A DNA stretch of 8,157 nucleotides, from NCBI GenBank assembly GCA_020344715.1, contig CP070828.1, forward strand, positions 1,001,565 through 1,009,721, given 5' to 3'. The notes under the pieces are model-generated. The model saw only the letters and a list, made by a program, of their open reading frames with translations, made no database searches and was not told the origin of the DNA. The stretch comes from Candidatus Bathyarchaeota archaeon. GTDB taxonomy: Archaea > Thermoproteota > Bathyarchaeia > Bathyarchaeales > Bathyarchaeaceae. A program made the position numbers and the translations under genes. Within the stretch, counting starts at the first letter, position 1. Every line of letters starts with the position of its first letter. Shown one piece after another: positions 1-6,699 of this stretch.

Positions 1-54
1 GAGAAGGATCTCGTTGATACGGGGAATCGCCGCTATAAACTTTCAAACCGCTAG
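1..54 (+). CDS. C-terminal end of an unidentified protein, possibly winged-helix DNA-binding (partial)
   Basis: The frame is open from the first base and stops at TAG (52-54), giving 17 residues: EKDLVDTGNRRYKLSNR. A pattern of acidic-hydrophobic residues, then T-G-N-R-R-Y-K-L, is what the beta-wing of winged-helix transcription factors often looks like (a turn with G/N, basic residues, then an aromatic and an alternating strand). This is a resemblance only; 17 residues cannot identify a family. The rest of the gene lies before the window. A short T-run at 73-76 could aid termination, but no hairpin is visible. Confidence 0.45.
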   Translation, partial: EKDLVDTGNRRYKLSNR

Positions 55-75
55 AGCTGTGTGTTAAGAGACTTT

Positions 76-237
76 TCATACTTGCGGCGGATAGAGGGCT
101 TTTACGAAGTTGTCTGCTACATGACTAACGATAGGTTCAAACAGGTCATTTGTCTTGACTAGAATGACGAGTCCCACTTGCCCGACGAACAATGTTAAGG
201 AGTAGGCGCCAAGAGCAGTACACGCTTGGGTTCTGAA
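76..237 (-). pseudogene. Possible decayed or atypically started small membrane protein
   Basis: Read on the - strand, the frame between TAA (238-240) and the TGA at 76-78 is open for 53 codons. It has a protein-like composition: a hydrophobic stretch with ALGAYSLTLF followed by VGQVGLVILV, then an amphipathic tail with DLFEPIVSHVADNFVKAL ending in PPQV. That is one membrane helix plus a cytosolic or external helix. There is no ATG; the only possible internal starts are a TTG (190-192) and a GTG (175-177), neither with a clear Shine-Dalgarno. A second - strand frame, starting with ATG at 314-316, runs past this point in another phase, so a single frameshift near 210-235 would join the two into a protein of about 80 residues. 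It may equally be a chance open frame. No family recognised. Confidence 0.25.
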
Positions 238-393
238 TTAGGATCTCCACACAACCGAACCTGAACTGGGCGGTCTCCATTCTCCAAGTTTTCCCAGTGA
301 CGGTCCTCTGATCCATGTTTTCTTCTGGCAGGGCTCACTATAGACAAGGGAAGTGGGCGACTACGTTTTAATCAATATAGCAGCGATTTGGAA

Positions 394-402
394 TTTATAA
401 AA
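394..402 (+). promoter_or_regulatory. Candidate archaeal TATA box for sua5
   Basis: TTTATAAAA matches the archaeal TATA consensus closely. Counting about 25 bases downstream puts transcription start near 424, giving a leader of roughly 24 bases before the ATG at 448. This supports the ATG start, though the upstream BRE position (TTTGGAA) is not a strong match. Confidence 0.55.
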
Positions 403-447
403 GTGATTTATGTATGTGTGAAGATAGAAACCTGAGAAGAAAAGCCT

Positions 448-1587
448 ATGGAGAAGCCAGTTGAGCAAGTGACGCGATCCGATTCGGAGTTGAGCAAAGA
501 GACCTGTGAGGCCAAACTTGGAAAGAGAGTGAAAGGTACGCTGGTCCTCAGAGTTGATGCTACTATTCCCGAAATAGCGAAGATACAAGTGGCTGCCAGC
601 GTCATCCAAGAAGGAGGCACAGTAGCTTTTCCAACCGAAACGGTGTACGGCCTCGGCGCGGACGCATTGAATGCTAAAGCTGTGAAGAAACTATTTGAAG
701 CAAAGAGGCGTCCGGCAGATAATCCCATAATTGTGCACGTAGCCGGCAAAGAATACGTGTATCAACTCGCGAGAGATGTTCCCAAAGTCGCTGAACGCTT
801 GATAGCACTGTTTTGGCCAGGACCCCTAACTCTTGTTTTGAAGCGCTCGAAACAGGTGCCGGACATAACTGTTGTAGGCTTGGATACCATCGCCATTCGA
901 ATGCCTAGGAACAAAGTTGCTCTTGCCCTTCTGAACAAATCTGGCACACCGATTGCTGCGCCAAGCGCGAATCTTGCTGGTAAGCCTAGCCCAACCACAG
1001 CCCAGCATGTGATAGAAGATCTCGCTGGAAGAATCGATGTTGTATTGGACGCAGGACCAACAGAAATCGGCGTAGAATCCACTGTCATCAACATGACTTC
1101 TGACCCGCCTGAGATTTTGAGACCCGGAGGAACCTCTTGCGAAAAGCTGATGGAAGTTTTGGGTAGGGTCAAGGTGCATCCACTGGTCAGGGCAGAAAAA
1201 AGAATAAGTTTGGCCCAGGCCGTTTCACCCGGAATGAAACATAAACACTATGCTCCAGAAGCAGAGATGATTGTAGTAGAAGGAACACTCGACAAAGTCA
1301 TAAAGAAGGTTCAACAGCTAGCCGAAACTCACGCGACCGAAGGGAAAAAAATTGGCATCCTAGCCACTGACGAAAGCATCTTCAATTATCAAGCTGATGT
1401 TGTTAGGTCCTTGGGAAGCCGACAAAACTCCTCCATGCTTGCGAAAAATCTCTTCGAGCTTCTCCGACAGTTTGACAAGGAAAAAGTTGACGTAATTATT
1501 GCTGAGGGAATATCTCTAGTTGGTCTAGGTCTAGCTGTGATGAACCGACTGCGGAAAGCTTCAGGCTTCAATATAATCAGAGTCTAG
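448..1587 (+). CDS. sua5: Threonylcarbamoyl-AMP synthase, Sua5 type (YrdC plus Sua5 domains)
   Basis: Makes threonylcarbamoyl-AMP from threonine, bicarbonate and ATP, releasing PPi; the KEOPS complex then transfers the group to A37 of ANN-decoding tRNAs (t6A). Visible motifs in the 379-residue cytosolic protein: FPTETVYGLG (61-70), KRRPADNP (86-93), WPGPLTLVL (123-131), RMP (151-153), APSAN with GKPSPT (171-183), GVESTVIN (208-215) and LRPGG (224-228), all of the YrdC catalytic domain. The Sua5-specific linker follows, SPGMKHKHYAP (260-270), then a Rossmann-like C-terminal domain starting near KKIGIL (300) and ending in NRLRKAS (366-372). The family is usually about 340-350 residues; the excess is an N-terminal extension of about 30 residues before homology begins near LVLRVDA (32). 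An in-frame TGA (433-435) makes ATG 448 the first start; GTG 529 is an alternative. Transcribed alone; convergent with the Ca2+ ATPase gene. Confidence 0.95.
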   Translation: MEKPVEQVTRSDSELSKETCEAKLGKRVKGTLVLRVDATIPEIAKIQVAASVIQEGGTVAFPTETVYGLGADALNAKAVKKLFEAKRRPADNPIIVHVAGKEYVYQLARDVPKVAERLIALFWPGPLTLVLKRSKQVPDITVVGLDTIAIRMPRNKVALALLNKSGTPIAAPSANLAGKPSPTTAQHVIEDLAGRIDVVLDAGPTEIGVESTVINMTSDPPEILRPGGTSCEKLMEVLGRVKVHPLVRAEKRISLAQAVSPGMKHKHYAPEAEMIVVEGTLDKVIKKVQQLAETHATEGKKIGILATDESIFNYQADVVRSLGSRQNSSMLAKNLFELLRQFDKEKVDVIIAEGISLVGLGLAVMNRLRKASGFNIIRV

Positions 1588-1621
1588 TATAGGCTTCTCT
1601 GTCCTCTGCACTTTTGAACGA

Positions 1622-1627
1622 TTTTTT
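1622..1627 (+). terminator. T-tract, possible sua5 terminator
   Basis: Six consecutive T on the + strand, 35 bases after the sua5 stop and within the 70-base gap to the convergent ATPase gene. Archaeal RNA polymerase terminates at T-tracts without needing a hairpin. No matching tract is seen for the - strand gene in this gap. Confidence 0.45.
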
Positions 1628-1657
1628 GCACCTGAACAAATCGCCAATCTGTGGGCC

Positions 1658-4357
1658 TCAACTCCATCGCCATATTTTTCTGCCGTAGAAAACTTCAGGC
1701 ACTAGTAGAAAACCTGACAAAGATATTGGTATAACCAGTGCCCAGTCAGCGACGCTTAGAGGTGCTGTTCCGAACAAGTTGGTATAAGGTATGAGCATTG
1801 TTGCCACTGCTGATACGACCACAGCTAAAAGCAGAAACTTGTTAGAAGTAAACCCAACTTTAAACGCGTTGTCCCTTTCTGAACGACAATTCCATACAAT
1901 AATCAGTTCTTGCAACGTTGCCTGCACGAAAGCCATGGCCCTCGCTTCTTCAAGTGGGCGTCCCCAAACATAAAATGCAACATAGAACAGCACAGCGGTT
2001 CCTAGAACTTGAGTTACAAACGTTGCGAGAATTGAGGCCAATCTTCCATAAAGTATTCCCTCATCTGGATTGCGTGGAGGGCGCTTCATTATTTCCTTGT
2101 CGGCTGGATCCATGCTTAGGGCTAAGGCTGGTCCCCCGTCTGTTACTAGGTTTATCCATAAAATCATGCCAGCTGTCAGCGGTAATTCTAAGCCTAGCAA
2201 AGCGAAACTGCCTATAACGAGCAATTCGTCAAAATTGCTACGCAGCAGAAAGAAGGAGAACTTTCGTATATTGTCGTATATCGATCGACCTCCCTCTATA
2301 GCGTTGACAATAGTTGCGAAGTTGTCGTCGGCCAAAACCATGTCTGCGGCTTCTCGTGTTACGTCTGTGCCGGTGATGCCCATTGCCACTCCAATATCTG
2401 ACTGCTTCAGAGCGGGTGCATCGTTTACGCCGTCGCCTGTCATGGCCACGATGTGCCCCTTCTTTTTCAAGGCCACAACTATTCGAAGCTTGTGTTCTGG
2501 GGAAACTCTGGCATAAACCGTTACGTTTTCCACTATTTTTTCAAATTCTTTGTCGCTTATCTGGTCCAACTCGGTACCAGTCAGAACCTTGTCGCTTCGA
2601 AGCATGCCTAATTCTTTGGCTATTGCTACCGCGGTTAGCTTATGGTCTCCTGTTATCATTACGGTCTTGATGCCTGCCTGTTGACACAGACGGTTTGCCT
2701 CTTTAGCTTCCTCTCTTGGCGGGTCGATCATTCCAGTTAGGCCTATGAAGACGAGGTCGCTCTCAACTGTTTCAGCATCAATTTTCTCTATAGCATCATC
2801 AGGTAGTTCTTTACAGGCTACACCAAGTACACGGAGGGCTCCTCTTGCCATTGCCTCATTGGTTACAAGAATTGTTTCTCTCTCTCTTCTATCCAGTTTC
2901 TTTCTTTTTCCGTCTTTTGACAGATAGGCGCAACGTTCTAGAATGACTTCAGGGGCTCCTTTGACGTAAGCAACAAGTTTTTTCCCCGATGTTTTATGGA
3001 CTGTGGTCATGCGCTTCCTTTCGGATGTGAATGGAACTTCGTGAATTCGTGGATATGCAGCTTCTAAATCTTTTTTTGTTATTCCAGCTTTTGCTGCAGC
3101 TACAATCAACGCGCCTTCGGTTGTGTCCCCTAGAATGTTCTTTCCGTCATAATGAGCGTTGCTACACAATGTACTCGCTCTCAGGAGCAGATGAACATCG
3201 TCACCTTCCTTGGCGCTTATGGGCTTCCCATACAGGAGAAACTCGCCTCTGGGTTCATAGCCTACACCTGTCACGTCAATTACATCGCCATTCACGTAGA
3301 TTTTGCGCACAGTCATTTCGCCTTTGGTTAGTGTGCCAGTTTTGTCTGAGCAGATCATCGTTGTGGCTCCAAGGGTTTCCGCCGATGCAAGTTTCCTGAT
3401 AATTGAGTTGCGTTTTGCAAGCTCTCGGACGCCAAGAGCCAGCGATATCGTGACCACAGCTGGCAAGCCTTCAGGCACGGCTGAAACCGCAAGCGCCACT
3501 GCTATCTCGAATGCTTCCACAATGTTTTCTAAGGCTGCAGTTTCCGCATGTATTTGAAGAACGAATATTTCGTAGAGTTCCATGACAAAAATGATGGCGC
3601 AGACAATTACGATTAGTATTCCAAGTTTTTTTGCAAAGCGTTTCAGTTTCTGTTTAAGAGGCGTTTCTTCTTCTTCTACAGCTTGTACCATTTCAGCGAT
3701 TTTTCCAAACTCGGTCTGCATACCTGTGGATGTGATTACGGCTCTTCCTCGACCATATATAATGTGGGTCGACATGAAAACGGAATTCTTCCTGTCCGCC
3801 ACGGGTGCTTTCTCGTCTACAACTTCTGTTGTCTTTCCGATAGGGGTCGATTCGCCAGTTAGAACTGCTTCGTTCGTTTTTAACTCGACAATTTCTACGA
3901 GCCTTCCGTCCGCTGGGATGCGGTCGCCTTCTTCGAGTATGGCGATGTCGCCTGGCGCTACTTCTCTTGCAGGAATAATCGTCTCGTCTCCATCGCGTAG
4001 CACTCGCGCTTTTGGGGCTGTCAGTTTTTTCATGGCTTCCATTGCTTTTTCAGAGCGGTATTCTTGGGCGAAGCCAATCACAGAGTTAAGGATGACGATG
4101 ACTGCTATGGTTGAAGCATCTACAATCTCTCCGATAAGGAACGAAATTGCGGTCGCGATTAGAAGCATGATTACAAAGATGTCCTTGAACTGGTTGAGAA
4201 ATATTTCAAGTGGAGTTACTCTTCCCCGCTCAACAAGCTCGTTATATCCAGTTTCTTCTAGTCGGCGTTGGGCTTCTTCGCTGCTCAGGCCTTCACGATT
4301 AGTTCCCAAACTACGCAAGACTTCTTCAATGTCCATCGCATGATTCGCTGAAGTCAT
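1658..4357 (-). CDS. P-type Ca2+-transporting ATPase (type II, SERCA/PMR1-like)
   Basis: Membrane pump that uses ATP to export Ca2+. The 899-residue protein is complete. It has an N-terminal cation-ATPase domain (about 8-75), helices M1/M2 (57-98), actuator domain with TGES (167-170), M3/M4 (243-305), phosphorylation loop with DKTGTLT (phosphorylated D338), nucleotide domain with F443 and KGAPE (466-470), hinge MITGD (567-571), TGDGVNDAP (640-648) and M5-M10 (about 708-887). By hand alignment to SERCA all Ca2+ ligands are present: E296 in PEGLP (M4), N708 and E711 (M5), N736, T739 and D740 in NLVTDG (M6), and E817 (M8). No CxxC heavy-metal domain and no calmodulin-type tail, so Cu/Zn pumps are excluded; Na+ or Mn2+ transport is less likely. 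The start is ATG 4355-4357; the ATG giving MDIEEVL (4334-4336) is an alternative. Divergent from hppA. Confidence 0.93.
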   Translation of the reverse strand: MTSANHAMDIEEVLRSLGTNREGLSSEEAQRRLEETGYNELVERGRVTPLEIFLNQFKDIFVIMLLIATAISFLIGEIVDASTIAVIVILNSVIGFAQEYRSEKAMEAMKKLTAPKARVLRDGDETIIPAREVAPGDIAILEEGDRIPADGRLVEIVELKTNEAVLTGESTPIGKTTEVVDEKAPVADRKNSVFMSTHIIYGRGRAVITSTGMQTEFGKIAEMVQAVEEEETPLKQKLKRFAKKLGILIVIVCAIIFVMELYEIFVLQIHAETAALENIVEAFEIAVALAVSAVPEGLPAVVTISLALGVRELAKRNSIIRKLASAETLGATTMICSDKTGTLTKGEMTVRKIYVNGDVIDVTGVGYEPRGEFLLYGKPISAKEGDDVHLLLRASTLCSNAHYDGKNILGDTTEGALIVAAAKAGITKKDLEAAYPRIHEVPFTSERKRMTTVHKTSGKKLVAYVKGAPEVILERCAYLSKDGKRKKLDRRERETILVTNEAMARGALRVLGVACKELPDDAIEKIDAETVESDLVFIGLTGMIDPPREEAKEANRLCQQAGIKTVMITGDHKLTAVAIAKELGMLRSDKVLTGTELDQISDKEFEKIVENVTVYARVSPEHKLRIVVALKKKGHIVAMTGDGVNDAPALKQSDIGVAMGITGTDVTREAADMVLADDNFATIVNAIEGGRSIYDNIRKFSFFLLRSNFDELLVIGSFALLGLELPLTAGMILWINLVTDGGPALALSMDPADKEIMKRPPRNPDEGILYGRLASILATFVTQVLGTAVLFYVAFYVWGRPLEEARAMAFVQATLQELIIVWNCRSERDNAFKVGFTSNKFLLLAVVVSAVATMLIPYTNLFGTAPLSVADWALVIPISLSGFLLVPEVFYGRKIWRWS

Positions 4358-4428
4358 TTCTGACCGCTCATGTTCTTTACCTAAGCGTTTCCTGCTGACC
4401 TATTGTTCCCCTTAAGAAATGAACGTTT

Positions 4429-4437
4429 ACTTAAAAA
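4429..4437 (-). promoter_or_regulatory. Candidate TATA box for the Ca2+ ATPase gene
   Basis: On the - strand this reads TTTTTAAGT, TATA-like, about 72 bases upstream of the ATPase ATG. A start of transcription near 4407 would leave a leader of about 50 bases. The adjoining AAAATTTT is palindromic, so the element could also serve the + strand. Confidence 0.4.
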
Positions 4438-4468
4438 TTTTCTTCACAGATGTGAATGTTGAAGAAAA

Positions 4469-4479
4469 GGTTAAAAGGA
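4469..4479 (+). promoter_or_regulatory. Candidate BRE/TATA promoter for hppA
   Basis: GAAAAGG followed by TTAAAAGG resembles an archaeal purine-rich BRE next to a TATA box. Transcription would begin near 4500, giving a leader of about 95 bases if hppA starts at TTG 4595, unusually long for an archaeal gene and enough to include the small frame at 4524-4589. Confidence 0.45.
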
Positions 4480-4523
4480 AACACCTATTCTCTAAAGGAA
4501 GAAATATTCAAGGCTGGATAAGA

Positions 4524-4589
4524 ATGGGCTGCTTGATACTTGCGCCAATTGCGTGCGTACGGGGCAGTCAGAAACGTTTGGTGATGTGA
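4524..4589 (+). other. Short leader frame overlapping the hppA start region
   Basis: ATG (4524-4526) opens a 21-codon frame ending at TGA (4587-4589), five bases before the preferred hppA start and in a different phase. Its first twelve residues, MGCLILAPIACV, resemble the first twelve of HppA read from TTG 4595, MDILIIAPISGI: six identities plus conservative changes. It may be a duplicated remnant of the hppA 5' end, a short upstream frame coupled to hppA translation, or coincidence. No independent function is claimed. Confidence 0.25.
4580..4585 (+). promoter_or_regulatory. Shine-Dalgarno that selects the hppA start
   Basis: GGTGAT is complementary to the conserved ATCACC of the 16S rRNA 3' end. 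It is nine bases upstream of TTG 4595. It directly abuts GTG 4586, leaving no spacing for that codon, and lies downstream of GTG 4553. This favours TTG 4595 as the start of hppA. Confidence 0.5.
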
Positions 4590-4594
4590 TCAAA

Positions 4595-6589
4595 TTGGAT
4601 ATATTAATAATCGCTCCGATTTCAGGAATCGCTTCGATTATCACCGCACTTTACCTGTACTTCTATATCAAAAACCAAGATCCAGGAACTTCCAAGATGA
4701 AGAACATCTCTAATGCCATTAGAGAAGGTGCTGTAGCCTACTTAAAGAGACAATACATGACACTCGCAGTTTTTAGTGCGATAATGGCCATATTAATAGC
4801 TGTTTTCTTGGACTACAATCAAGCTATCGCATATGTCATTGGTTCCATTTGCTCTGGTCTAGCGGGGTTTCTCGGAATGGATGTAGCACTTCATGCGAAT
4901 GTTCGAACCGCACAGGCTGCTAGAAAAGGTTTGAAGAAGGCATTTTCAATCGGGTTCTATGGTGGTGCAGTAATGGGTCTGGCTGTTGTAGGATTAGCTT
5001 TGTTGGGAGTCAGTGTTCTTTACTATTTGTACTACGATCCTCTCAACATCTCGTATGCCCCAAATATTCTTCTCGGCTTCAGTTTTGGCGCGAGCACTAT
5101 TGCACTCTTCGCGAAGGCTGGTGGAGGCATCTACACAAAGACGGCTGATATTGGTGCGGATCTTGTTGGAAAAGTTGAAATGAACATTCCTGAAGATGAT
5201 CCCAGAAATCCGGCAGTGATCGCCGATAATGTTGGGGACAATGTGGGCGATGTGGCTGGCATGGGAGCTGATTTATACGATTCTTATGTTGCTGGCGTAC
5301 TAGCAGCAATGATCATAGGAGCATTAACTTTAGGAGCAATCGGTGTAATCTTGCCTCTACTAATCAAAGCACTTGGGATATTTGCTTCCATTATCGGATT
5401 GTTTCTCGTGAGAGTAAAAGGGAAAAGCAGTCCCGGTTCTGCTCTCAATCGGGGAACGTACATAACTTGTGTCATTTTCGCTGTTTTTGCATTTCTACTG
5501 GTGTATTATCTAGAAATCGAAATGAACATTTTCTATTCTACGCTGGCTGGACTAATTGTAGGAATCATCATCGGTCTTACATCAGATTATTACACATCAA
5601 TAGATAGACCGCCGGCAAGGAAGACCGCCGAATCGTCCCAGACAGGGGTCGCCATAAACATCTTGACTGGATTCTCTTACGGTTCGATAAGTATCGTACC
5701 CCCACTCTTCGGCATTGCTGTTGCAACAATAATATCCTATCAATTAGCAGGTATCTTTGGAATCACAATGGCTGCGGTTGGAATTATGGCTACAGCTGGT
5801 ATGATAGTATCTGCAGATGCATATGGTCCCATCGTTGACAACGCCAAGGGCATAGCTGAGCAATCAGGACTCGGAGAAGAAGTCATTGCCCGAGCAGACA
5901 GATTGGACGCTGCAGGCAATACTGCCAAAGCTATAACAAAGGGTTTTGCGATCTCTTCAGCGGGTCTGACTGTCATTGCTTTGTTGGTGGCGTACGCAGA
6001 GATAGTTGGAATCGAGACGATTAATTTCATGGATCCATTTGTCATGGCGGGTACCATCATTGGAATCTCTATACCACCTTTTCTGTCTGCTTTGATGATC
6101 TTGGGAGTGGGAAAGAACGCTTTCAGGATGATTGAAGAAGTAAGGAGGCAATTTAAGCAGATACCTGGGTTGATGGAAGGAAACGCGAAACCTGATTATG
6201 CAAGATGTGTTGATATTGCGACAAAAGGCGCTTTGAAAGAACTGATTCTTCCCAGTGTCTTGACAATTGCATCTCCTTTGGCAGTTGGGTTCGTACTCGG
6301 TAGACAGGCTTTGGGTGGATTTTTGGCAGGTAGCATACTATCTGGGATGGTTTTCGCTTTCTTAATGTCAAACGCTGGTGGCTTATGGGATAATGCCAAA
6401 AAATACATAGAAGATGGTAAACTCGGCGGAAAGGGTTCGGACGCTCACAAGGCTGCAGTCGTTGGTGACACAGTTGGCGATCCATTCAAAGATACCGCTG
6501 GCCCTTCCATCAACACTCTGCTTGTGGTCATGTCGTTGACTGCATCGATGTTTGCTGAACTCATTGCTTTGTATGCTTTAACGGGATGA
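4595..6589 (+). CDS. hppA: Membrane-bound proton-pumping pyrophosphatase, K+-independent type
   Basis: Hydrolyses PPi and uses the energy to move H+ across the cell membrane; a single polytopic subunit working as a homodimer. The 664-residue protein (from TTG 4595) is complete. Substrate motifs: GGGIYTKTADIGADLVGKVE (176-195), the Asp-rich DNVGDNVGDV (211-220), DNAKGIAE (415-422), WDNAKKYIE (598-606) and GDTVGDPFKDTAGPS (624-638). In GNTAKAITKG (441-450), K445 and T448 are the residues typical of K+-independent H+ pumps; K+-dependent enzymes have Ala and Gly there. Oddity: the ion-gate position, Glu in most relatives (DL-F/Y-E-S-Y), is Asp229 in DLYDSY. The frame is open upstream to GTG 4553 (678 residues), but the TTG start has the better ribosome site and gives the usual MDxLIxAP-like N-terminus with DPGT at 29-32. 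A different hppA relic lies 1.1 kb downstream on the other strand. Confidence 0.95.
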   Translation: MDILIIAPISGIASIITALYLYFYIKNQDPGTSKMKNISNAIREGAVAYLKRQYMTLAVFSAIMAILIAVFLDYNQAIAYVIGSICSGLAGFLGMDVALHANVRTAQAARKGLKKAFSIGFYGGAVMGLAVVGLALLGVSVLYYLYYDPLNISYAPNILLGFSFGASTIALFAKAGGGIYTKTADIGADLVGKVEMNIPEDDPRNPAVIADNVGDNVGDVAGMGADLYDSYVAGVLAAMIIGALTLGAIGVILPLLIKALGIFASIIGLFLVRVKGKSSPGSALNRGTYITCVIFAVFAFLLVYYLEIEMNIFYSTLAGLIVGIIIGLTSDYYTSIDRPPARKTAESSQTGVAINILTGFSYGSISIVPPLFGIAVATIISYQLAGIFGITMAAVGIMATAGMIVSADAYGPIVDNAKGIAEQSGLGEEVIARADRLDAAGNTAKAITKGFAISSAGLTVIALLVAYAEIVGIETINFMDPFVMAGTIIGISIPPFLSALMILGVGKNAFRMIEEVRRQFKQIPGLMEGNAKPDYARCVDIATKGALKELILPSVLTIASPLAVGFVLGRQALGGFLAGSILSGMVFAFLMSNAGGLWDNAKKYIEDGKLGGKGSDAHKAAVVGDTVGDPFKDTAGPSINTLLVVMSLTASMFAELIALYALTG

Positions 6590-6638
6590 TTCTTGAACTG
6601 CTTTGCAGGTCTAATTTTCGATATGGTTCAGCTAAACC

Positions 6639-6646
6639 TTTTATGG
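6639..6646 (+). promoter_or_regulatory. Candidate TATA box for the CorA-like gene
   Basis: TTTTATGG in the 110-base gap after hppA. A start of transcription near 6668 would give a leader of about 30 bases. This suggests the gene has its own promoter, although read-through from hppA is possible because no strong T-tract separates them. Confidence 0.35.
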
Positions 6647-6699
6647 ATGCTGTTTGATTGTAATTTCGTTGCGTTGAATGGCGTGAGCTTGGGTAATCA

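Larger units (their letters stand above)
55..447. other. Gene-poor interval between the partial upstream gene and sua5
   Basis: No intact, convincingly coding + strand frame was found in these 393 bases. There is no tRNA: the only T-loop-like string (GGTTCAAA near 135) lacks flanking complementarity. On the - strand there is a short hydrophobic frame (76-237) and, in another phase, a 56-residue frame starting with ATG at 314-316; both are discussed separately. The last 55 bases hold the probable sua5 promoter. A six-base inverted repeat (ACTGGG at 265-270, CCCAGT at 293-298) has a 22-base loop and is probably chance. Confidence 0.5.

Noticed and set aside
120..160. GGTTCAAA resembling a tRNA T-loop
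   Set aside because: The flanking bases do not pair as a T-stem and there is no acceptor or anticodon arm upstream.
265..298. ACTGGG/CCCAGT inverted repeat
   Set aside because: Six pairs with a 22-base loop and no T-run after it; expected by chance in a region of this size.
361..609. - strand open frame of 82 codons over the sua5 promoter and 5' end
   Set aside because: It covers the sua5 TATA box and start and has no clear homology or start signals.
762..1172. - strand open frames opposite sua5 (also 826-1179 and 1389-1571)
   Set aside because: They overlap the YrdC catalytic domain on the other strand and have no ribosome site or protein-like pattern.
2070..2516. + strand open frame of 148 codons opposite the ATPase hinge and M5-M6 region
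   Set aside because: Antisense shadow of conserved coding sequence; no recognisable protein features and no start signals.
3582..4343. Long + strand open frame (253 codons) opposite the 5' half of the ATPase gene
   Set aside because: It is Ser/Thr-rich with no domain pattern and lies entirely antisense to a gene with all P-type motifs; it is a codon-bias shadow.
5740..6060. - strand open frames opposite hppA (also 5097-5309, 5284-5475, 5957-6151, 6153-6485)
   Set aside because: All are antisense to conserved HppA helices and substrate motifs; shadows.
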